Below, in pieces: positions 40,660 through 50,469 of a stretch of 55,000 nt of DNA; position 1 is the first letter of the stretch; every line of letters begins with the position of its first letter. This DNA is from Prorocentrum cordatum. Lineage: Eukaryota; Sar; Dinophyceae; Prorocentrales; Prorocentraceae. The position numbers and the translations under genes were made by a program. Location of the stretch: contig CAUYUJ010019255.1 in assembly GCA_963575745.1 (NCBI GenBank), positions 1 through 55,000 of the forward strand. Direction: 5' to 3'. The notes below the pieces were generated by a model. The model did not search any database, had not been told where the DNA came from, and worked only from the letters and a program-made list of their open reading frames with translations.

Positions 40660-43600
40660 GTCGAGGACGACGATGCGCCGAAGGACCGCGCAGCCTCCTC
40701 GCGGAGATCGACGGGAATGACGACGACGACGATCGACGTTGACGATGACGACGACAACCGACGACGACCGAGGATGACGGGGACGACGACGGACGCCGAC
40801 GACGATGACGACGCCGATGACGACGGACGTCGACGGACGACGACTGAGGATGACGAGGACGAGGACGACGACGATGACGGACGTCGATGGACGACGGACT
40901 ACGACGACAACGACGGCGACGACGACGACGGACGACGACGACGGACGACTACGACGACGACGGACGACCGACACGACCACGACGATGACGACCAAGGATG
41001 AGGAGGACCACGATGGACGACAACCTAGCATGACGACAACGACGACAATGACAACGACCATGGACGACGACGACGACGACGACGACGGATGACGCCGACT
41101 ACGACAGAGGACTACGAGGACCTTGCAGCCTCTTGGCGGACATCAGCGAGAACGACGACGACGATCGATACGACGACCACGGCGACGACGCTGGATGACT
41201 ACGGGCGACGATGGACGACGACGATGACGACAGACATCGAGGGACGACGGCCGAGAAGACGACGACGACGACGGACGACGACGGCGACGGACGACGACGA
41301 ACGTCGACGGAGGACGGACGACGACGACGACAACGGATGATGACGACGACGACGACGGACGACCACCACGACGAATGACGACGACGGACGACGACGACGA
41401 TGACGACGGCCGTCGACGGACGACGGACGGCGACCACGACGACGCCGACAACCGAGGATGACGAGGACAACGACGAGTGACAACCGAGCATGACGAGGAC
41501 GACGACAGACGACGATGACGACGACGACGATGACGGACGATGACAACGGACGACGACGACGACGACGACGACGGACGACGACGACGACGACGACGACCAC
41601 GGGCGACGACGACGGACGACGACGACCAAGGACACGAGCACGACGACCACGACGACGACGACCACGACGACGACGACGACGGCTACCACGACGACGACGT
41701 CGGACGACGACGACGGACGAGCATGACGACGACAACGACGACGACGTCGGACGATGACGACGTAGACCGCGGAGAACGACGCCGACGAACGACGACGACG
41801 ATGACGGCGGACGTCGACGGACGATGGGCGACGACGACGACGACGAATGATGACGACGACGGACGACGATGACGACGACGAAGACCACGACGGACGCCGC
41901 CGAGGACGACGACGCTTGAGGATGACGATGACGACGACGGACGACGACGATGACGACGGACGTCGACTGACAACGGAATACGACGACGACCGACGACGAC
42001 GACCGACGACGACGATAGGCGGCGACGACGACGGAGGACGAGGACGACAACGGCCGAGGACGACGACGACGAGCGACGACGCCGCCGACGACGACGGACG
42101 ACCGCGACGACGACGACCACGGACGACGACGACGGACGATGCCGACGACGACGACGACGACCACGACCGAGTGCCACGAGGACCTTGCAGCCTCTTGGCG
42201 AACATCAGCGAGTGCGACGACGACGACGACCGATACGACGACCACGGCGACGACGGACGATGACGGGTGACGGTGGACGACGACGACGATGACGACGGAC
42301 GTCGACGGACGACGGCCGACGGCGATGCCGACGACGACAGGCGACCACGACGATGACGTCGGACATCGGCAGATGACAGACGACGGCGGACGACGACGAC
42401 GACGGCGGACGACGACGACGACGACGACCGACGACGATGACGGACGGACGACGACGACGACGACCGAGGATGACGAGGACAATGACGATGACGACGGACG
42501 TCAGCGGACGACGGAGGCCAACGGACGACGGACGTCGACCACGACGACGCCGACGACGGCGGTGGGGGCGTCGACGGCGGCAGCGACGACCACGACGGAC
42601 GACGACGACGGACGACGACGACGACCCAGGATAACGAGAATCGCGCAGCCTCCTTGCGGACACCATCGGGGTCGACGACGCCGACGACGACGACGACGGA
42701 CGACGACGAACGCCGAGGATGGCGTTGACGACGACGTACGAAGACGACGGCGATGACGGCGGGCGTCGTCGGACGACGGGCGACGACGACGACGACGACG
42801 GACGACGATGACACGGACGACGACGGACGACGACGATGACGACGACGGACGTCGACGCACCACGGGCGACGTCGACGACGGCGACGACGACGACTAGTTG
42901 CCACGACGACGACGACAAACGACGGACTGCCCTCTGGACGAAGACGACGATGACGACGACCGAGGACGACGGGGACACCGACGGACGACTACGCTGACGA
43001 CGATGACGGCTGACGTCGACGGTCGACTTGCCGGCGACCACGACGACGACGACGACGGGCGACGACGACAACCGAGGATAATGAGGACCGCGCAGCCTCC
43101 TGGCGGACACCAACGGGGGCGACGACGACGACGACGATCGAGACGACGACGACGACCGAGCATGGCAAGGATGACGACGGACGGCGACGACGATCGAGAT
43201 GGCGACGGACGACCGAGGATGACGGGGAAGAAAACGACGACGACGGACGTCGCGGGACGACGGGCGACGACGACGATCATTACGACGACGACGACGACGG
43301 CGAGCGACGGCGACGGCGACGACGACGACGACAACGATTGACGACGACTGGCGACGACGACGACGATGACGAAGACGACGCACGATGACGAGGACGACGG
43401 ACGACGACAACGGACGACGACGACGGACGCCAGCGGACGATGACGACGACGACGATGGCGAACGACGGCGGCGTCGACGACGACGGACGACGACGACGAC
43501 GTACGACGACGGCGACACCGACCGAGGTTAACGGAGGATTGTGCGGCCTCGTGGTTGATTTTAACGGGGTCTACGGCGACGACGACGACGATCGAAACGA

Positions 43601-43941
43601 CGGTGTAGACCGATGATGACGAGGACGACGACGGGACGAAGACGACGACGGAAGCCAGCGGACGACGGACGACGACGATGACGACGACGACGGCGACTGA
43701 CGACGACGAACGACGACGAAGACGACGACCACGATGACTAGGACGACAAAGACGACGACGCCGCTGACGACGACGACCGAGGGTACTGAGGACCGCGCAG
43801 CCTCCTGGCGGACATCAACGGGAGCGGCGATGACGACGCTCGAGACGACCAACACGACGACGCCCGAGGATGATGATGCTGATGATGCTGATGATGATGA
43901 TGATGATGATGCTGACGACCACGATGATGATGATGATGGTG

Positions 43942-43973
<32 letters not shown>

Positions 43974-44217
43974 GATGATGATGGTGATGACGATGATGCT
44001 GATACCGATGATGATGCTGATGATGATTATGATGTTGCTGATGGCGATGATGTGATGGTGACCATGATGACGATGATTATGCTGCTGATGATGGTGATGA
44101 TGATGTTGATGGTGATGGTGATGATGATGCTGATGACGATGATGATGATACTTGTGGTGGTGATAATGATGGCGATTGTGATGATTATGCTGATGATGAT
44201 GCTGATGATGATGGTAG

Positions 44218-44252
<35 letters not shown>

Positions 44253-45460
44253 CTGATGCTGATGATGATGATGGTGGTGGTGGTGGTGATGACGATAATG
44301 ATGATCATGGTGATGGTTGTGGTGGTGGTGTTGCTGTTGTTGGTGGTGGTGGTGGTGATGATGATGATGACGACGACGACGGGGACGACCCAGAGCAACG
44401 ACAATAACGACGACGACGGAGGACGACGACGACAGAGGATAAGGAGGACCGCGCAGCCTCTTGATGGACATGAACGGGAGGGACGACGACGTCGACGACG
44501 ACTTTCGAGACGACGACGACCGAGCATGGCCAGGTGCACGGCGGACGACGACGTCGACGAACGGCGGACGTCGACGACGGCTTCGACGACGACGACGGCG
44601 ACGACGGCGGCGACGACCGAGGATAGCGAGGACCGCGCAGCCCCCTTGAGGACATCAACGGAAGCGACGACGGACGACGACGACGACGATATCGACGACG
44701 ACGACACTGACGACGATGACGACGGACGTCGACGGACGACTACGACGACGGACGGCGACGGACGACGACGGAAGGCGATGGACGACACACGAGGACCGAC
44801 GACGACGACGGACGACGACGACAACGACGGACGACGAAGACAACGACGGACGACGACGACAACGACGGACGACGACGACGACGACGACGACCGATGATGA
44901 CGAGGACGACGACGGACGACGACGACGACGGACGACGACGACTACGGCGACGACGACGACGACGACCACGACGACGACGACGACGGACGTCGACGACGAC
45001 GACGATACCGCGCAGCCTCCTGGCCGATTTCGACGAAAGCGACGGCGACGACGACGACGATCGAGACGACGACGACGATCGATGACGATGACGAGGACGA
45101 CGACGACGGGCGACGACGACGATGACGACGACGGCGGACGCTGGCGGACGACGGACGACGACGACGTTGACGACGCTGACGGGCTAAGACGACGATTTCG
45201 ACGACGACGGCGACGACGATCGATGATAACGATGACAGCGCAGCCGACGATTTCGACGATGACGACGACGACGACGATGGACGTTGACGGACGGCGGACG
45301 ATGACGACGACGACGCTGACGACGACGGACGACGACGACGATGACGACGACGACGGACGACGAGTACTGACGACGACGACGACGACGAGGACGGATGACG
45401 ACGACGACCGAGAATGACGAGGACGACGACGGACGTCGACGACAACGACCCGCCCTCTTT
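40660..45460. repeat. (GAC)n satellite with conserved islands
   Basis: 4.8 kb of GAC triplets with GGAC, GATGAC and ACGGAC variants. At least ten islands of about 45 bp break it, centred on GAGGACCGCGCAGCCTCC, then TGGCGGACATCAACGGG. The GCAGCC core lies at 40690, 41125, 42187, 42645, 43092, 43543 (as GCGGCC), 43797, 44453, 44637 and 45012. Several gaps are close to 450 bp. In the frame where GAC is Asp the island reads roughly SLLADINGSDDDD. I treat it as a higher-order satellite. Confidence 0.92.
43868..44372. repeat. (GAT)n block inside GAC satellite
   Basis: The motif switches abruptly from GAC to GATGATGCTGATGATG and GGTGGT, then back to GACGAC at about 44370. It resembles the 36720-37005 repeat. 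Confidence 0.9.
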
Positions 45461-46062
45461 CTGCTCCGTCCTGGTGTATCGTGCTTCTCTCATCCTCTAT
45501 CCTCTGGCTCATGAACTCTCATTGTTTCTTCTTTGTTCTCTCCTCTCTCCTCTGTGAATTTCGTTGAAATTCCCCGAGATTGAGTCGTCAAGCGGGCAGC
45601 ACGGGAACCTGCATGATGAGCTCTGTTGGCATCGCCTTCCCTGCGCTCTCTTTCATCGCCAGTCGTGCTCACCTGCGCTATCAGGTCGGGGTTCGTGGCT
45701 CTCATCTGCTTCTGCTCGGTTTCTGGGGACGGCCCTCGTGGCCACACCGGGCGCAGTTGGAGAGAACTGTCAGCGTGCCGTCCAGAGATCTGGGATGTAG
45801 TTTGAGCGAAAGCATGTGGGCCGATTCCTACGACTACATATTCCATCACGACATGTGGGCGTCGACGATGGCCATGTGTTCTTCGCCATATTCTTATGTA
45901 GTATGTCGTAACACCACGTTTTCGGCCTGGTGTCACGACATATTCTACAAACCAACATTGTTGTTGGGGGGCCATTCGTGGCATCCGTCGCGGGAACCAA
46001 GACAGAGGGCGACGTGGAAAACGAGGAGGATGAACAGGAGGAGCGACTTTGTCTCATATTAT
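45461..46062. other. Stretch with no supported gene
   Basis: Mixed lower-GC sequence. Holds the inverted repeat at 45902-45942 but no recognisable gene. Confidence 0.5.
45902..45942. repeat. 15-bp inverted repeat
   Basis: TATGTCGTAACACCA and TGGTGTCACGACATA pair at 14 of 15 positions around an 11-nt loop. Confidence 0.8.
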
Positions 46063-46090
46063 ATTTTGGCTCAAGCCATTTGGGCTCTAG
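46063..46090 (+). other. Tandem spliced-leader relics
   Basis: ATTTTGGCTCAAG, an exact 13-nt 3' end of DinoSL, is followed without a gap by CCATTTGGGCTCTAG, 13 of 15 matches to the leader segment left after re-splicing at its internal CCGTAG. Two leader remnants in a row are the known mark of an mRNA re-integrated and trans-spliced more than once. Confidence 0.82.
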
Positions 46091-46130
46091 CCGCGGTGCC
46101 TCTTTCTAGATGGTCTCATTCAGGCATCAT

Positions 46131-46345
46131 GCCCCCCGAGGCGTCGATCAAGAGCTGCGTACTGGCACGACAGTGGAGTGCCGCTCTGCGGCTTCTCCGC
46201 GAAGGAATTCGATTGGGTGTGCGACTCGGCCCGTCCCCCTACGTGGCGACCCGTCGGCGCATGCACAAGAGGCGGACAGTGGCAACTCGCGCTGTCAGTG
46301 CTCAGAGAGATGTGGGAGGCGAAGCTCGAGCCCACCGTCATGTCG
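46131..46345 (+). pseudogene. PPR-repeat retrocopy fragment
   Basis: Directly after the tandem leader relics. One frame gives a PPR-like unit ASIKSCVLARQWSAALRLLR. A second frame gives a better one, GACTRGGQWQLALSVLREMW, then EAKLEPTVMS. Both fit the 35-residue helical-hairpin repeat, with the W-x-x-AL-x-LL/LR-EMW-x-x-x-LEP pattern seen also at 50.5-51.2 kb. The frame change between the units means the copy cannot be read straight through. PPR proteins bind organelle RNA; this copy is very likely dead. Confidence 0.6.
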
Positions 46346-46435
46346 CTTCCTCCTCCTCCTCCTCCTCCTCCTCCTCCTCCTCCTCCTCATGTCCTCCTCC
46401 TCCTCCTCATCCTCCTCCTCCTCCTCCCTCCTTAT
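46346..46435 (+). repeat. (TCC)n tract before leader relic
   Basis: CCT triplet repeat ending CCTTAT immediately before CCGTAG of the next leader relic. It may serve as the pyrimidine tract of a trans-splice acceptor. Confidence 0.85.
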
Positions 46436-46456
46436 CCGTAGCCATTTTGGCCTTAG
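46436..46456 (+). other. Dinoflagellate spliced-leader relic
   Basis: CCGTAGCCATTTTGGC matches DinoSL exactly over 16 nt; 18 of 21 positions match overall (CTTAG replaces TCAAG). It is followed by CCGCGTTCCCCG, which resembles the CCGCGGTGCC that follows the relic pair at 46063-46090, so the two may descend from related transcripts. Confidence 0.85.
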
Positions 46457-46491
46457 CCGCGTTCCCCGTTTTCTCCGCAGCCTTTTCGTCC

Positions 46492-46718
46492 ATGGCCGGT
46501 GGCGTACTGCTGGCGGCCGCGTGTTTGTTGTGCGACGGAGGGCTTGGACGAGCTGGCTGCACGAGAGCGCGGCGGGCGAGAGGGCTGATGCGGGCGCGCT
46601 TGGCCGCTCCCCGCCGGTGGAGACAACGGCAGCGCCTGCCGCAGTGGCTGGCGCAGGCGAGCGTGTGGCCCCCCCCCGAGGAGGTGGCGCTGGGGAGCAG
46701 GTGGTCACCGCCTAGTAA
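46492..46718 (+). CDS. Possible reading frame after leader relic
   Basis: An ATG 36 nt after the leader relic opens MAGGVLLAAACLLCDGGLG, hydrophobic and signal-peptide-like, and continues Arg-rich until it runs into MITE-like element D. A different frame over the same DNA (AGERADAGALGRSPPVETTA) looks equally protein-like. No family is recognised, so the coding frame is undecided. Confidence 0.2.
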
Positions 46719-46862
46719 ACCACCCCAACCCAACCCGAAGGCTTCAAATTGCCCTCCATTTCCAGTGGGGGGGGTTGGGGAACATGAAAAACACATGGAA
46801 CCCGTACCCCCCCAACCTGAAATTCGGGTCAGATTCGGGTCTTCGGGTTGGGTTGGGGTGGT
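46719..46862. mobile_element. MITE-like element D, copy 2
   Basis: 144 bp with exact 22-bp terminal inverted repeats (ACCACCCCAACCCAACCCGA, then AG, and complement). The interior matches 33316-33455, and the shared outside sequence CTGGTAGATAGTCAG suggests the element may extend some 15 bp further right. Confidence 0.9.
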
Positions 46863-47278
46863 CTGGTAGATAGTCAGGCGGGTGGCGCGGGTGGCGAGCA
46901 ACGGCGCCTCCCGGGCCTCGGCTTCACCAGCGGCGCAGAGCGCTGGCGGTCCGCGAGTGCTCGATCGTGCGGCGGCGTCGTTCATCGACGAGGTGTCTCC
47001 CATCCCGCGCGCCCCTCGCCGGCCCTGGCCAGCCGCCGCCGTTGGCGGGGCCCGAGGGCCGATCCAGGGAGGTGGCGAGCAGCCCCTGGTGGGCAGAAAC
47101 CGCAAGCGCTGGAAACGAAGCAGGACTGCGGGAGGAGGCCGGCGCGGCGCGGCGCCTGCTGCAGGGCCCGCGGGCCCAGCGCGGCGGGCGACAGCGACGC
47201 GGGGGGGCTGCGCAGGCGGAAGGTAGTCTTGGCGGCGAAGGCCGTTGCCGCCGCCGTTCGCCGCTGGCGCGTGCCAAG

Positions 47279-48127
47279 ATGGCAGCAGAGCCGCTTCCCG
47301 CGCCGCCTGCTGGTGGCAGCCACGGCGCGGCGAAGCGGAGGGCGCCGTGCGCGGCCGGCCCGGCATGCGCGGGCGCAGAGCTCCGAGGCGGAGCAGGCGC
47401 GGCGCCGCGGTGCGTTGAGCTGGGCCCGGCTGGCCAGCAGCTGCAGCGGCCCTCGCCAGCTGCCAGCGCGGCACCGCTGGCCGCGGTGGGCCTGAAGCTG
47501 CTCGCGGGCGCCAAGGGCTTGTCCGTCGCGTTGCAGCGCCGAGGCTGGCAGGTGGAATCCTGGGAGCCGAGAGATTCGCCTGGGCAGGATTGGGCCCGCG
47601 AGAAAGTGATGCGCTCTGTTCTCAGTCTTTGGCCCGTGGCAAAATATGCCCATCTGGGTACGCCTTGTAGCAGTTTTTCTGGGGCGAGGCGAGGCGAGTT
47701 GGGGTCGCCAGGCGGCCCAATGAAATCAAAACAGTTCCCCGCTGGCCTTCCCCCCTCCCCGTCCGGCGCGGAGAAGGTGTGCTTGGGCAGCGCCCTTCTC
47801 GAAGCCACTGTGAGAGTAGTTAGAGCTTGTATCAGGGATGGGGTCGTTGCTGCAGTAGAAGTAGAAAATCCGTAGTCTTCATGGTTGTGGAGACAGCCCC
47901 AGATGCGCGCACTTTTGCGCAGAGCGTCTGTCACGAACGCTGTGCATTGCAAGTTTGGCGCGCCTTGGCGGAATCGTGCGTCGATGGCACGTTGGTACGC
48001 GCGGCGGAATATTCTTCTGCTCTTGCATGCGCAGTGTAACAGCGCAAAGTGTTTTGTCCCCGAGAAAGCAAAGTCAGGTGCTTGGAGGCAAACCGCCAGG
48101 AGGCAAGCTGCGGGCCCAGGTGGCTGA
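47279..48127 (+). pseudogene. Cytosine-methyltransferase-like protein, stop in motif VI
   Basis: The frame opens upstream at 46967; the first ATG is 47279 (MAAEPLPAPP). It carries a SAM-site-like LLAGAKGLSVALQRRGW (~residue 73), HLGTPCSSFSGARR (~125, position of the PCQ catalytic loop) and AAVEVENP (~191, position of the ENV motif). A TAG at 47873-47875 follows ENP directly. The same frame then resumes with SSWLWRQPQMRALL and HCKFGAPWRNRASM to a stop at 48125-48127, matching the ENPxSSxLW and FGxxWR pattern I associate with this dinoflagellate family. So the domain is continuous across the stop. Catalytic activity is uncertain because target-recognition and other motifs are not seen. Confidence 0.6.
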
Positions 48128-48233
48128 GCCTTGCCACTCTCGCCTCCTCTCGCTCTGGTCTGATTGTGTCGACAGCCACCTGGGTAGAAGTTAGCCAACA
48201 TGTAGCAGAAGCCGCCTCAACCGCCAGCTCGCA
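48128..48233. other. Short spacer
   Basis: Mixed sequence; nothing recognised. Confidence 0.5.
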
Positions 48234-48670
48234 GTTTTTGGGTGGTTAGTGGCAAGAGAAGTTTCGCCGAGCCAGCTTCCCTTTGAATTTGGCTCGCGCG
48301 GTGCGGACATGTCTGCGGCTCGAGCGAATGCGGCGCCGCTGCGAGAATAGTCCTGGCCCGGAACAAGAGCACGCGGCAGCGTCGTGAGAAACGGGTGGAG
48401 CTTGCGTGGCAGATTGAAATGAAGTGTGCAATGCTGACGTGTCTTTGCTGGCGGTAAATATCACGGCTCAAGCGGTTGTTCTGTTGCCCTGAGCCAGCCC
48501 GCTGCGCGCCTCATCGCCGTTGAATTGCATGAAATTCCTGACGGAAGTTCGTGGCAGAGATTTGTTGTCGAGCTAGTTCCTCCCTTTTGAAGGTGGCTCG
48601 CGCGGTGCCGATTTGGTTGCTGCTCGAACGAATGCTGCACCACTGCGAGAGTAGTCCTGGCCCTGGAAGG
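48234..48670 (+). repeat. Pair of ~110-bp direct repeats, period 303
   Basis: Copies at about 48265-48368 and 48565-48670 share GGCTCGCGCGGTGC (48291 and 48594), GCTCGA, CGAATGC, CTGCGAGA and TAGTCCTGGCCC. Confidence 0.85.
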
Positions 48671-48729
48671 AAAAAGGACATCCCCATCCCCCCTCCTCCC
48701 GTCACCCCCTCACATTGACACCCCTCACG

Positions 48730-49260
48730 CGTTCCGCCCCCCTTCTAAGGGAGGTCCGCCGAAGGCGCCAGTGGCTGCGTTCACATGCCGCCACGTGAGT
48801 ATTTTGGCGCACCCCTCGCACGCTTCATGGCCCCATATGGATCTCCACCCAAGGCCCCAATGGGTGCGTTCACATGCCGCCACCTGCGCACTTTGGCACA
48901 CCCCACACGTTTCGTGGCCCCATAGGGAGTTAGCCCTACCCAAGATTCCCGTGGCTGCGTTCACATGCCGCCACCCGAGCACGTTGGCCCACCGCTCACA
49001 TTTTTCGTGGCACCATACGGGGCTCCACCCAAGGCGCCACTGGCTGCTTTCACATGCCGCCACTTGAGCACTTTGGCACACCCCTCACACGCTTCGTGGC
49101 CCCATATAGAGCTCCACCCGAACCCCCCGTTGCTGCGTTCACATGCCGTCACCTGAGCATTTCGCCACACCCCTCGCACGCTTCGTGGCCCCATAAAGAG
49201 GTCCACTGAAGGTTCCAGCGGCTGCGTTCACATGCCGCCACCTGCGCATTGTGGCACGCC
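48730..49260 (+). repeat. 89-bp satellite E
   Basis: Six units. TCACATGCC lies at 48781, 48870, 48961, 49050, 49139 and 49228. Each unit reads TGGCTGCGTTCACATGCCGC, CACCTGAGCA, TTTGGCACACCCCTC, ACGCTTCGTGGCCCCATA, then GCTCCACCC. Confidence 0.95.
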
Positions 49261-49600
49261 TGAAGGCCCGAGTGGCGTCGTCCGCTTGCTTTTCCCTCCA
49301 ACCAGTACAGTGTTCCGTGGTCCGGTCCCAGAAGGGGCTCCACCGAAAACCCCACAGTCGGTGTCCGCATGCGTTTCCCCCACTCAGTGCTACAGCGCTT
49401 CGTGACCCCACGACGGGGGCTCCACCGAAAGCCCGAGTGGTGGTGTCCGCATGCCTTTCCCCCACCCAGTACAACGCTTCGTGGTCCCATAGGGAGCTTC
49501 TCCGAATGCTCCAGCGGCGGTGTTCGCATGCTTCCCCCCGGTTCAGTACAGCGCTTCGTGGCCCCATAGGGGGCTCCACCGAAAACCTCATTGGCGACGA
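49261..49600 (+). repeat. ~80-bp variant of satellite E
   Basis: Four units of 77-84 bp sharing GCTTCGTGGCCCCATAGGG and GCTCCACCGAAA with satellite E. They have GTGTCCGCATGC and CCCCACCCAGTACA in place of the TCACATGCC half. Confidence 0.88.
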
Positions 49601-50059
49601 TCGCATCGGGTGCGTCGCTTCCGAGGAGCAGAAAAGGAGGGGATAGGGGCTGCAGGCAGTGGATGTCCAAAAGGGGGGGGGGGAGCTAAGCACAGAAACG
49701 AGGAGGGGGGGTTGCAGGTCCAAAGGGGGGGGGATGGCAGCGAAGGGGTTACTCCCACCCCTTTGGGGCTGCGCCGCGGGCGCGCTCTCTCCGACCGAGG
49801 ACGGCCTCCAGATGGCCCAAGGTGGGATCCAAACGGACCCAAGAGGGCCCAAGGCAGCCCACGACGGCCCCCAGACAGCCGCAAAACCCTCCCAAGAGGC
49901 TCCCATAGCGCTCCAAGAGTACGCCCAGCAGGGCCATCAGGTGCAAAAGTGTCGCTTTTACTTCCCAAGGTTCTGTATTAGATTTCTGGCATGCTCGACT
50001 TCTTTTGCCCTTGCAGCGTCCACGACGGCCCAACAGTTCCCACGATTTCTCCAAGAGAG

Positions 50060-50109
50060 CCTGCTCGAGAGGCGTCCACGACGGCCTGCTCGAGAGGCGT
50101 CCAAGACGA
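50060..50109. repeat. 25-bp direct repeat
   Basis: CCTGCTCGAGAGGCGTCCA occurs at 50060 and 50085 within two consecutive 25-bp units. Confidence 0.85.
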
Positions 50110-50201
50110 CCAAGATGGCCCAACGATGGCCCACTAGAGCCCCAGGTGCATCCCAAGGCGGCCCTAAGAGCGCTCCCAGAGAGCTCGAAGAGGTACCAAA
50201 A

Positions 50202-50237
50202 CGGATGCTACAACGCACCCCCCTGTTGTAGCATCCG
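50202..50237. repeat. Perfect 13-bp hairpin
   Basis: CGGATGCTACAAC, 10-nt loop GCACCCCCCT, GTTGTAGCATCCG. No U tract follows on either strand, so it is not a simple terminator. Confidence 0.9.
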
Positions 50238-50469
50238 GCGGGTTCTTTCTGAGGGCATTCTTGTGGCAGCCTTCGGCTCCTCTCGAGCCCCTCTTGGGGC
50301 ACGTTCGAGGTCCTCTGGATTGCCCCAGAACCTCCCGCAAGGCTGCAAGGCGGCCCAAGAGAGCTGCAAGACAGCTCAGGGAAAGCACCCAAACGGCCCA
50401 AGAGGCGCACAAGACGACCCAATATGGTCCCGAGATGGCCCCTCGCGTTTCCTTGTCAGGATATTTTCG

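Larger units (their letters stand above)
49601..50469. other. Degenerate GGCCCAAG-rich stretch
   Basis: No supported gene. Contains G runs (49673-49684, 49721-49731), loose GGCCCAAGA repeats, a 25-bp direct repeat at 50060-50109 and the hairpin at 50202-50237. Confidence 0.5.

Noticed and set aside
41099-42904. Nucleotide-sequence contamination from a bacterium
   Set aside because: No bacterial gene order, ribosome binding sites or operons anywhere; leader relics and LINE are eukaryotic.
40660-45460. Open frames of up to 601 residues on both strands in the GAC satellite
   Set aside because: They are poly-Asp, Thr, Arg, Ser or Val runs forced by a triplet without stops; no domain or start context supports them.
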